NCBI GenBank assembly: GCA_032622095.1
Contig: CP136061.1
Coordinates: 35,845,797 to 35,909,796, forward strand
Length of the DNA stretch: 64,000 nt
DNA from: Siphonodentalium dalli
Taxonomy: Eukaryota > Mollusca > Scaphopoda > Gadilida > Siphonodentaliidae
Reading direction: 5' to 3'
Shown here: piece after piece, positions 49,501 through 61,500 of the stretch
Layout of the letters: each line of letters begins with the position of its first letter
How positions within the stretch are numbered: position 1 is the first letter of the stretch
Made by a program: the position numbers and the translations under genes
The notes under the pieces: model-generated
What the model was told of the DNA's origin: nothing
Database searches by the model: none
Seen by the model: the letters and a program-made list of their open reading frames with translations, nothing else

Positions 49501-52500
49501 CAAGATCTGACTAGTGCAATCATATATTAAAACGTATGAAAGTAGTACCAGAATAGATAATAAATAGCAAATAAATAACATGAAATTACCAAGGATCCAC
49601 ATCGAAATATGTAAAGTAGCTTTTAAAATCAGATTTGGCAGTGATAAGGTATTTATGATGTTTGATGAATCGCGCATGAACCTTTATCAACGCGTCAAGC
49701 CGATGGTCGTGTGTGAGAATGTCATCCTTCACCCAACCGACAGCCTCGATCCACAAATATTGTGTTTTTGTCTTTGAGAGTTAGCCGTTTCTCATCTATC
49801 ATGTGGTCAAATTTTGAAAGCTCAAAGTTGTACCTCTCTTTCTGAGAGTCGAAACGTTTGAGTGACTTTGGCGATCTTTGTTTCGAAGCAACAGGCGATT
49901 TTTCTTTTGGAACAATAGGATCAACTTGTTTCGGAGGAAATGTCGCAACGACAGAAGCTGTATCCATAGTCTGCGATACATGTTCTGGAACAGGAATAAT
50001 ATCATTCTCCTGAACTTGTGTTGATACATGTAGTGATATAGTGACAAGCTTGGTTTTACTCTGTGTCCGAGTGCTGGCATCAACACACATTTTGGTAGAC
50101 AACTATTTTCTTAGCATCTATATATGATATATTATTATCAGATTTACATCGTTGAATCTTGAATTCATAGTCCCAAATGGGACATGCCCGATCCATTGCA
50201 GCATGCGAACATTGACAGTTCTTAAGATTCGCCCAATCCTTATGATCATGATCAGAAATAAAACATCGTGCACGTAAGGTTTCTTTACTTTTACAATGTT
50301 CCTGGCCATGGCCATACCCCTGACATTTAAAATATCGCAATAGGTTTCGAACGTATGTGCTTTAATCCATCTTCATATACACAACCTTCAATGTCGGTGG
50401 ATGTTCGCACTGATTGAATGTAAGAAGATAACTATTCAAAGGAACGTTTTGCCCATCAACTGTTTTTGTAAATCTGCGGAATCAGCTATATTGCGAGTTC
50501 TCTAGACAGCTATGCTACTGTTCAATGTCTTGTGAGGAGTAACAGCACTGGTGCTTGGGCATAGATCTTAATTGAACAAGAGCATCAGCTTGAAAATTCT
50601 TGAACATTCGATCAGAATAGAGCCACTTTGTGGCCCAGTCCTGATCGTTTTGACAGAGTTTAATTGTCCGACTATGCTTTGTAGCGTTTTATCAATCACA
50701 AACACAGAAGGACTCTTGACAAGTACTGATGATTGACCTCAGCATCAGTGGAACTTGGCGGGTGGTCATTCTTACGTTTTAGTTTGTTATGAGTTGCCAT
50801 ATGAACAGAAAATAATCGACAACTAGCCCAGAAGCCGCCTCGGACTACCCTTCGACTTATGGTCGGGCCGAAGACTGGTACATAGCTGAAGCGGTGACCC
50901 GTTTAGCCACTGCATATAGCAGCCTCTCTGTACTTCGCCACAGTGAAACAAGCGTGAACAGTACAACATTGAAACATTTAACAGTGAAGACGAAATGCTA
51001 AGAGAAATGACACGAAAGAAACATACATGGAATACAGAAGACACGACACCAGAAACATAATGGAACAGATGGCGGAAATTTAATCTGAAACACTGAAGAG
51101 GCGTGACTAGCCGATTGATTGAGCCGGGTCAACTCAACCACCCGTCTTGAAGAAGTGTAGGACCAAAGAGGACCATGAGCTAAGCCGCATCCGCAGGTCG
51201 ATGTCTCACGTGATACGGCCGCCCTAGTACCCCAGGACTCTTACACAACACCTCACGGGATGCACCCCACGGCAAACGGGGTGCCACATTAGGGGATTCT
51301 TACACCTCGCAGTGGGGCGGTAGAGGTTACACTGGTGTAAATAAGGTTCCGAGTGACACCTAGCGGATGCGGGAGGAATATATAGGAGAGAATAAAATAG
51401 ACACTGGGCCCTGATTGGTCAATAGCCTTGTGTGCTTTTCACATAAAAAAATCATCACACCTCTTCCCTATGATTTCCCATAGGTAAAATAACCATTGGC
51501 ACAGGAATTAACCCTTTGTAGTGAAGTATGAATTTTTTGGTGTGGTCTAAAATATGACTGTATTTTTTTATGCGGTTCTGACACTAGTTACGAAAACATA
51601 AGATTTAAAGGCGAATTCCCTGCTAGACAGACATGATTTTTTTGTGTAAAAAGTTTCCCAAAATGTCAATTTTTCAGATTTAAAGAAAATTTTGGACCTA
51701 ACATTTATATTGCCAACACTATACGCTAAAACGTTAGCACTGAGGCCTATGTAAAACATTTACACCAGTGTAACCTAAAGGGAAAAAATAGCTTTTTATC
51801 ATTTTTGATTCCTGGGAGTCACTTTAAAGCATTTTAATGCATTTTACAGAGCCTGGTCTTTCGGTCCAATGAATATCTCATGCTTGGTGTGGCTATTCTT
51901 GCTGCTGATGTCTTCTTTCACTTACATCAGCCAAAAAAATAGTAAGATTTTTCATAAAAAATGCCAATATTTCAAGGTATTTTCAAAAATTTTCAAGGTG
52001 GTAATAGTCACACGATAATGCAAATGACCCATAACATGAGCATGTCAACGACACATATATCAATTGTTATAAGAACCTAATCTAACAAGTATTTTGGATT
52101 TTATAGCCAGTGATATACATATATATATCATAAAAATGTGTCATTTCCACTGGTGGGTATGGTCATTTGAAGGTTAATAGCACTAAAACTTGGACACATT
52201 TAAGAAAATGCTTCAGCAATTCAAAGAGAGCATATCTTTATTCAACTAATTCAATATACACCCACATCCAGTTATCTTGGATCACCCTTGCAGACCTGAA
52301 AATGTCATATTTTATTCTTCAATGTGCTGATAAAGTCATGCACTTGATGCTCAGCTGATCAGATCTGGACTCAATGACCTCACATCACCAGAAGTTCTCT
52401 CATGGAAAGAATATTGTACAGTCTTCCATAGCTGATCCAAGTTTGCAACACCAGACCCCTAAAACTGAGTGAAAATGGGGCCTGAACATGACTGGTGGTG

Positions 52501-55500
52501 GAAAATTGTGCTTTTTTGATGAATAATTTGTTAAAGGGGGTGGGGTTAAATTGTGTGTGATAAATAAAGAACCACAGAAGTGATATTGTTTTTGAACACA
52601 TTTTTTCCATTGATGGGCAATTCTGAAGAAATGTAGGGAGTTACAATTATTCCGCGAAAAACCGGGCTATCGCTTTAGGTTACACTGGTGTAAATAAGGT
52701 TCCGAGTGACATCTAGCGGATGCGGGAGGAATATATAGGAGAGAATAAAATAGACACTGGGCCCTGATTGGTCAATAGCCTTGTGTGCTTTTCACATAAA
52801 AAAAATCATCACACCTCTTCCCTATGATTTCCCATAGGTAAAATAACCATTGGCACAGGAATTAACCCTTTGTAGTGAAGTTTGAATTTTTTGGTGTGGT
52901 CTAAAATATGACTGTATTTTTTTATGCGGTTCTGACACTAGTTACGAAAACATAAGATTTAAAGGCGAATTCCCTGCTAGACAGACATGATTTTTTTGTG
53001 TAAAAAGTTTCCCAAAATGTCAATTTTTCAGATTTAAAGAAAATTTTGGACCCAACATTTATATTGCCAACACTATACGCTAAAACGTTAGCACTGAGGC
53101 CTATGGAAAACATTTACACCAGTGTAACCTAGACCTATTCTACTCCGGGCCACACGGGGTAAAATTTGTTATACACTGTGTTTGTGTCAAAACTGAACCG
53201 CACATAACTGTGTAGTACACAATTTTAAAGCTGCTGCCATATTTTTAATATAGTAGCTTTCACGAGGTTTGTGTCGCAAATAGAACATATGTCATCTACT
53301 AACTATAATATTCTCACATATTCACTCATATTCAATGTTGAGAAAATTCTACGGACACATAATGTCATATGTCATTTCAACACAATTTTGTTTAAGATAA
53401 AATGTAACACATATTATGTAGAAATTATTCACATTTATCATAAGAATGCAAGGCTACAATTACACGGCACTATTAATACGGAGACGACCTGGGGTTTATC
53501 CCGAAGACCCCCATATTATCTGCTTATGTTTTAGGTAGATAATCTGCTTAAAATTGCCAATTTTGAGTCGAAAATGTGCTGAAATTTAAAACATTTTAGT
53601 TACATTATCGACTCATAATGAGGCAAGTCTAAGCATATTTTGACAATGACAAAAATATGCCAACTCACAACTTTTCAGGTGTTCGCTCTTTAACAGGTAT
53701 TTTCACTCGGTCCCCGCCATAAAACGAAATAACGGGTAAGAGTCTATTATCATTTCAGAATCAATTAATCACATAATCTACCTCGTGATATGGAATAACG
53801 GCTGAAACGGCATTAAACTGCAACCAACTGACACTGTGGTAATTTACTGCCACATTGCACACTGTCTCGGTTCATCAACCTTTATCCCGGAATTGGGACA
53901 GATGGCACATAATCTATATCACATCTGTCTAGATTCTTATACACTGCAGCACATACATATAGCAATACAGCTACTTTCTTTTCTTAATTTGAGTATCTTA
54001 ACCCTTTACCCAACAAACCGGCCAAAACCGGCCAAATAAAGCTTCAACAGCCTAAAATATCTTCGGTCTGTCTCAATAGAACCATACAAATATGGATATC
54101 ATTGGAACCGGCTCCTTGACCACATTGTGATAGTTACAGTTATGCCCTGTGCCAATGCATTCTCTTATATATGCGAGTCGACCATAGGTCGCCTCGCATA
54201 TATAAGAGAATGCATTGGCCTAAAAAAATCTTTTTTTTAACACTTTTTACCATTTTTATGTGTACCCATACCATAGTATGGTACACATAGTGTCAACGTC
54301 CGGATTGACCACTCGTCGTTCGTCCGTCCGTCCGTCCGTCTGTCCGTCCGTCTGTCTGTCCGTCCGTAGACACTTTACGTGTAATGCGATAACTCAAACA
54401 TTTTTTACCTGATCAAAACCAAAATTTGTATATGGGGTTTTCAGCCCAAAATACAGATCGAGTTCGAATATGGGTTTGATCCGACTTTTTTTTACAGAGT
54501 TGTGGCCCTTTTTTTACTTAGAATTCACACATTCTGCCATAACTCAAACATTTTTTATCTGATCGGAACCAAATTTGGTATGTGAGTTTCTCGGCCCAAA
54601 ATACAGATCGAGTTCGAATATGGGTTTGATCCGACTTTTTTTTTTACGGAGTTATGGCCCTTTTTCGACTTAGAATTCAGGAATTCTGCCATAACTCAAA
54701 TTTTTTTTATCTGATCGGAACCAAAATTTGTATATAGGGTTTTCAGCCCAAAATACAGATCGAGTTCGAATATGGGTTTGATCCGACTTTTATTTACAGA
54801 GTTGTGGCCCTTTTTTTACTTAGAATTCACACATTCTGCCATAACTCAAACATTTTTTATCTGATCGGAACCAAATTTGGTATGTGAGTTTCTCGGCCCA
54901 AAATACAGATCGAGTTCGAATATGGGTTTGATCCGACTTTTTTTTTACGGAGTTATGGCCCTTTTTCGACTTAGAATTCAGGAATTCTGCCATAACTCAA
55001 ATTTTTTTTATCTGATCGGAACCAAAATTTGTATATAGGGTTTTCAGCCCAAAATACAGATCGAGTTCGAATATGGGTTTGATCCGACTTTTTTTTTACA
55101 GAGTTGTGGCCCTTTTTTTACTTAGAATTCACACATTCTGCCATAACTCAAACATTTTTTATCTGATCGGAACCAAATTTGGTATGTGAGTTTCTCGGCC
55201 CAAAATATTTTTTACGGAGTTATGGCCCTTTTTCGAATTAGAATTCATTAATTCTGCCATAACTCTTAACATTTTTTATCTGATTGGAACCAAATTTGGT
55301 GTATGAGTTTCTCAGACCAACATACAGATTGAGTTCGAATATGGGTTTGATCGGATTTTTAATGGAGTTATGGTCCTTTGACATATAATTCACACATACA
55401 TGTACTTCGATAAATCAACCATTTTTCATCTGATAGGAACCAAATTTGGTATGTGAGTTTCTCAACTCAAAATACAGAACGAGTTTGAATATGGGTTAGA

Positions 55501-58500
55501 TCCAATTTGTTATACCAGAGATATGGCCCTTTTTAAACTAAGAATTATCCAGATTATAACCCAAGTAACTTACAATTAATGAATACCTGCTTCTCTGTGA
55601 GCAAGATAAAAGACAATATAGTTTATTGCTTTGAGAGTTATTTATAGCCCTCATATGTTAGCTCTGTATAAGACACAGATAAGTGAATTATTGGATAAAT
55701 TGATTTAGCTATCTTTTTAACCACAACTTAGCCATGTGAATTTATTTAACTAGACCAATGGAGCTCTCTAAGTCCTTGGATGATGGGACTACATTGGATC
55801 AAACAGGGCAGAGATAGGTGATTTAACCCCTTTTACCCATTCCATGTCTTTTAACCTTTTCCATTAAATAAATAATTATATTATTTTGATATCTCACATG
55901 GCAATTTGCAACAACATGAATAGAACTGCTTACACTATCATAGTGGTGACAGGCTCTAGAGTTTAGATGTTATATTAACCCTTCTATATTGACTCATACA
56001 TTCCAATAATTTGTGTTATTACTGGTTATTATGTACATTTGTCATATACTACTTTAGATCATAACAGTATACTCTATAATTCAACATTAAACGATTATGA
56101 TTCTGATCATAACAATTTATTATCGCGAAGGGATGGGTTAAACATCTGCCGATCGTGATCGGCCTCTCGTTTCTTACATTCTTTAACAATTTTATAATTT
56201 TTAATGTGTTAAGCCAATGCATTCTCTTATATATGCGAGGCGACCTATGGTCGACTCGCATATATAAGAGAATGCATTGGCACAGGGCCCTTCTGTTGGG
56301 TAAAGGGTTAACCCACAGCTCTTTAATTATTATTGGATTTACGGGTGGAGTCTTTAAGGGGTTTCTCAAAGCAAAATTACGCTTGGTGATTTCAGGATCA
56401 TACTACGACGATGAAAACAGACTTTTACAAAATGCTAGTGCATACACGTCGGACGGAGCTCTGCTGAAGAAGAATCACTGCCTCAATATAATGGTATGTC
56501 AATTGGATATCTTCCCATAAATGTATGCAGGTCAGATGTACTTCTTTTTCTTTTATCTTAAATATGCTCTATCACTTCCGGGCATCACTGTCAACGACGA
56601 CAACACCAACAACACCAACAACACCACCAACAACAACATTGCTATGTAGTGTATTCTTAAATATGGTGAAAATAAATAGGTTCTATGTGTATTCCTAATA
56701 TGTTATGGGCACGGATGTGGCCACTGTGGGGGGGGGGGGGGGGGGTTGTCTCACCCCAACTTTGGGTGTTGGAAACTTTAGGGGGTGTGAGGATGGAATT
56801 TTTCAACACTTGCACTTGTCGGTCTAGTTGCTAGGATTTTGCAATTTTCAGGTTCAGATTTCAAAAATGTCCTCACACGGGGCTAAACCATGGTCGCACC
56901 GGTGTCTCCTGCCCCCCCCCCCCCGTGGCCAGTCAAAAATTGTTAATCAATTTTAAGAAAAATAAATCGGGATCTGAATTTGCCTGGAGATATAGACCAC
57001 TAGATGTTATCATTTTGCAATTTTCAGGTTCAGATTTCAAAACTTTTTCTCACACCGGGCCAAACCATGGTCAGCCCGGTATCCCCCACCCCCCCCCGAG
57101 GCCATTCAAAAATTATTAATCAATTTTATGAAAAACAAATCGGGAACTGAATTTGCCTGGAGATATAGACCACTATAGATGTTAGAATTTTGCAATTTTC
57201 AGGTTCAGATCTCAAAATGTTCTCGCACCGGGTGTGGCAATATTCTACTATCCAGGTACCAGTGAGGTACCAGTTTTGGGAAATCAGAGCCCAGAGGGGA
57301 TGTAAGATGTAATTGCGCAAGCTTGTGAGTTTGGTCTGGTTCAAGGGAGGATGGAAATTCCTATGTGGACACCCCGCAACCGATACCCTCCAGTCACGCC
57401 CCTGTGTATGGGTAGATAAAGATTCATAAAGACATTATGTTCGGGTGCGTGAAACTGATAAGTTGGTATTCAGGCGTTATGTCAACTGGAGGAATGTAAG
57501 ATTCTTCTAACATCGACGAACAGTTCAAGCAAATCGACCATACCACTCAACAGAAAACATCGTCTGAACTACCCTCAATTGTAAATATTTACTTCTGGAT
57601 TCGGGACGCAACTGTGGGCGATAAACTAAAATGAAAAATATTCCGCCATCGAGAGTCACTTGATTTAATTAATATATAAGAATGACGATGTGTTGTCAAT
57701 TTGGATATAATATAATATAACTACTTTGAGCAAGATTATTCCCCATTTGTATTTGACCACCCTACGGAGTGTTTCACGTCACTTTAATCGGGGTTAACGA
57801 TTAGATAGCGATTGATATTAAATCACAATAACACGTTGCACGCGCGGTCACGATTGAGGCTAGGATTATTAACAAAATAGCGGAGATGTTTGAAGAATTG
57901 ATTTTAAAGAGCGTTCCCATGATTTCCACAAGCCCACCCACCCAAATTAATTGAGGCTATGATTATTGACGAAATAAAGGAGATGTTTAAAGAAGTGAAT
58001 TTAAAGAGCGCTACCCTCACCGACTAATTTGATCTGAACCGCACAATTACCAATTTAATATGGGAAGCTTAGTTTCTCAGAATAATGCAGAATAGTTTTA
58101 ACAGAAAAAGTCTTTAGATAAAATATTTTTAATAAATGTTTAAATTCGTACGTGATTTATCTGGTTGGACCAGCGTATAGCGAGGGGACATGTTGCATTC
58201 TTTTCATTGCAAGTTGACACCAAGCATCAAAATAAATTACACAGGCGATTCTCAATATTGTTTTCCACAGCTCAACTGATATTTATACTTGTTATCCTAA
58301 TTTTAGGTCACATCTAGTCGCCAAGATCTGCTCGCTCACCCTCTTGTTGCTTCTCTGCTCCAAACCAAATGGAACAAGTATGGAAGGACGTTTTATTACA
58401 TAAATTTAACAATTTACGCTATCTTTCTTGCGTTCTTGACAATCTACGTTGCCACCACAGAAGCACCTTATATGTATTAGTAAGTATACACTAAAAGCTT

Positions 58501-61500
58501 CGTACTTATTATATTTGACCATTGGCTTAAGATGTGACTGTCCTTAGATCATAACGCATCTGATTATACAGCCGACTTGACAAAATGAAAAAGTAATTCC
58601 ACGTTTCTCAGTGACGCGACTCGCCCCCCCCCAACTTTGACCAACATTTTTGACAGTTGTAAATGTCATATCTGGCACAACGTCAGTTAGAAACTTCAGA
58701 CCAATATCAGGTTCTGACATTTTAATCTTCCAACCAGCATTTAGTGTGAAATTTGTTTTATTATAAGCTTCTCTATAAAATAACGGAAAATTACCGAAAC
58801 GTTGATCGTCGTGTGGTGTATCTCTTCGACGCTACAGTGAAATACGATTTTGTTATTTCACTACAGCTTTCGTTATTTCAGTGTAGCTTTCCGAATGACG
58901 TCATGATTTTGCCATTGAAAGCGGTTTGCTATTTATCAGCTAATCGGTGTTAGAAATTTTGGTCAACCAGATCAGATGCATGTTGCTTTCCGAGTATTAT
59001 TCAATTTGTGGTACAATTCGTGTCTGGAAAGAAATATCGAATTGTCACGGCTTGCAGCCGCTCGTGAAAATTCAATATTTTTTTCCTGACACTCATGAGA
59101 TATTTCGGTATTCATATACAAATCTAGGTGTTCTCTATCTTTTTAGAACAAAAGTTGAATATTTTCCCTATATTCGGTCAAATGTTTGGGCGGAAATGAC
59201 CATCAGTTGGAAATTTCCGATAGTAGGCTACTGTTGGAAAGTTTTATGTACGAGTTGGAATGCCCCATCGACTTGGGAGTTTTGATCTGCGCGGGTCAAG
59301 GGGTTTGGGGACTCGGGGTGCAGTTGGAAATTCCAAAGTGAACAACCCCTCAACGGAGACCACGTAGCCTGTGGCTGTCTTTGACATACTAGGACATTTT
59401 GAGATCAACTCTTATTCTGATTGACAGCCGTCATAATAGACTACATGTGGTTGTGGAAAGATAATTCTGGTTAATCGACTTGAGCCCATTCAAGGGGTGT
59501 TTCGATCGGCTGATATCGACTTTCAAAAGAGCCGGTGTTGTCAGATGTTTTAGTTTTTTCGCCTATATATTAGGATAAAATATATATTTCATTGGGATTT
59601 GGACTAAAATCACTTTGAACACCACATTTCCCACTTGGAGGGTTTTTCGGTGAAGAAGATTTTTTTTTTAGAAAAATGCCGAACAAAATATTTGTCACCT
59701 CCATTTCCATGGATACGAAAATGCATTTGATCACATTGGGACCAATTGGGTATGCTGAAACTAACATGTTAATTGTTCACCCTTCCTGTGATGCCTACCT
59801 CATCCAGGGGCCGGTCTATATGTGTGATAAAAAGTACCAAAATGCATCTGATCACCTAGAAACCAAGTATGTTGAAAATATCATGTAAATATTTAGTCTC
59901 TCTTGACTGATTTCCACGATTTCGGTTTATGAGTCTAGGATGACCAAGTCATCTTTGATGCGTAACCGTTATTCACCCTTCATGTGGTACTCTGTCTGCA
60001 TCATCCTGGGTCCGATCTATACGTGTGATAAAAAGCTTTGACGATTTTACTGTTTCAGTGCAAATGAAACTATCCCTGATGGCGAGTTGACATGTGAACT
60101 TGTTCAGGCTATGGGAGAACGACAAGACATTCGTGCTCGAGTCGGAAAATATGTTGTCATCGGGCTCTCGGTGTGGAATCTATTGCGAGAGGTAATGTTA
60201 TAACATATTATAAAGTTGGGGAAAGGGGTGGAGAAGCGGAGTTGGGGCACAACATCGCACATTAGGGTATAGTTCCATCTTACATTTCAAGAAAACACGA
60301 ACTATTTAAAGGCCCACTTAAAAAAATTCGAATCACCGATTATTTTTATTTTATAGTGCCTTGATATACGGTTTTAATAACAATCTATGCCATAATATAT
60401 GATTAAAATACAATAATTCATCACCATTTGAAAAGCATGTGTCTCAGAAATTGCCCATAGAGAAATAGAAAACAGCTAAAATCATAAAAAGATTCCCCCG
60501 TTATGACTCCCAGAATGCAACAGAATTCAAACTAAAAATGTAATTTCAATTTCAATTGAAAATAATTCACTTTGCACAACAAAACCAGATGAAACTTAAA
60601 CACGAAACACGTCGGTAACTCAACAAAAACAACATGTTCACAGCCTATTACACCGGATAAGTTGATAATACAATGTTTTGGAGCTTCCTCTTTCAAATGG
60701 TAAATTATGGCATATATTTTATATATGTGATCTTGGGGTTCGAAAATTAAGTGGGCCTTTAATCAACAAAAAAAATAATAATATTCATATGATCTTAAAC
60801 GTCGATGGTGTTGTTTGATTGAAACAGATATTTTCTGTTCGGTGTTATGCATTATCTCTCATAAAACACGTTCCAATGAAAACTGCCCCATCATTGGGTG
60901 CTGCTGGTTCTGCGGGCAGATGCGTGTCCTTGGTATAGGCAAACTTGCAAAGTGAGGTTGAGATACGGGTAAATTTAGGTACGGGTATCATACATGTAAT
61001 AGATGACACAAATACTACTCGACCTTTCCAACAACCTATTGATAATACTAGTAATGTATTGACATAAATGGCACGTGTCCGTGGTCAAAAGAGCTTGATG
61101 TATAGTAGAAATGCTTACGTGCACACTCTATTTCACGAAAAGACTCAAAGAGGTGATGTATTTCATAGCTTCATCGTAATACAAATGAAAGTGTCAGTGA
61201 TACTGTAGCTCAACTCGGAGAAGGGATAATTTGAAATATTACAGTCAATGGAGCGATGAGGAATGCGAAAAATGTCTGAGTAATACCGGATGTCAGCCAT
61301 CTGAGCCATAAGATGTTTGGGATCAATTGGATAAAACATGTTGTCTGCAGGGCAGGCCGACGTATTTAGTGACACAAAGAGCAACATTCAAGATGGCTGT
61401 CGGCGGCCATGTTTTTCATCCAAATTTACCCAAATTCGATAGCTCCCATCTAGAGGTGATCCTAATAATGCGTGTAAATATTCAAAATAAATCTCCAATA

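Larger units (their letters stand above)
49283..53165 (-). mobile_element. ORF1-only (half-LINE) retroelement, copy 2, interrupted by a composite element
   Basis: Minus strand: the leader starts near 53165, is broken by 51325-53129, continues from 51320, then decayed ORF1 (about 50760-49720), then a 3' region of about 400 bases ending at a (TCAA)n-type tail (49283-49305). Without the insertion its length is about 2.05 kb, the same as copy 1, and again ORF1 runs directly into the 3' region. Confidence 0.75.
53998..56311 (+). mobile_element. paired-hairpin TTAA MITE split by a 1.9-kb insertion
   Basis: The left half runs from TTAACCCTTTACCC to ACTTTTTACCATTTTT (54256). The right half resumes TTTCTTACATTCTTTAAC at about 56170 and ends GGGTAAAGGGTTAA. 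Joined, the halves equal the 400-bp copies elsewhere. Confidence 0.9.
48088..56395 (+). other. intron 15 (phase 1), 8.3 kb TE cluster
   Basis: The largest intron. Left to right: TTAA-type MITE remnant, dispersed repeat copy, ORF1-only LINE interrupted by a composite element, second dispersed repeat copy, and a paired-hairpin MITE split by a satellite-bearing insertion. Almost no unique sequence remains. Confidence 0.85.
56494..58306 (+). other. intron 16 (phase 0)
   Basis: Carries a short (ACC/AAC)n tract at 56597-56636, a CGTGGC MITE with an 18-base G-run, and dispersed repeat copy 2 (57430-57820). In 57880-58020 a segment of about 75 bases (GAGGCTA-GATTATT-AC-AAATA, GATGTTT-AAGAA) is tandemly duplicated. 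Confidence 0.8.

Noticed and set aside
51325-53129. LTR retrotransposon interpretation of the 451-bp direct repeats
   Set aside because: The repeats start GGTTACAC rather than TG, have inverted termini of their own, and the 902-base interior has no gag, pol or primer-binding site.
8519-56520. Recurrent peptide QCILLYMRGDLWSTRIYKRM in many small frames on both strands
   Set aside because: It is the six-frame translation of the 69-bp palindromes of the TTAA MITE. It occurs with and without frame, in both orientations and without conserved starts or stops, so it is not a protein family.
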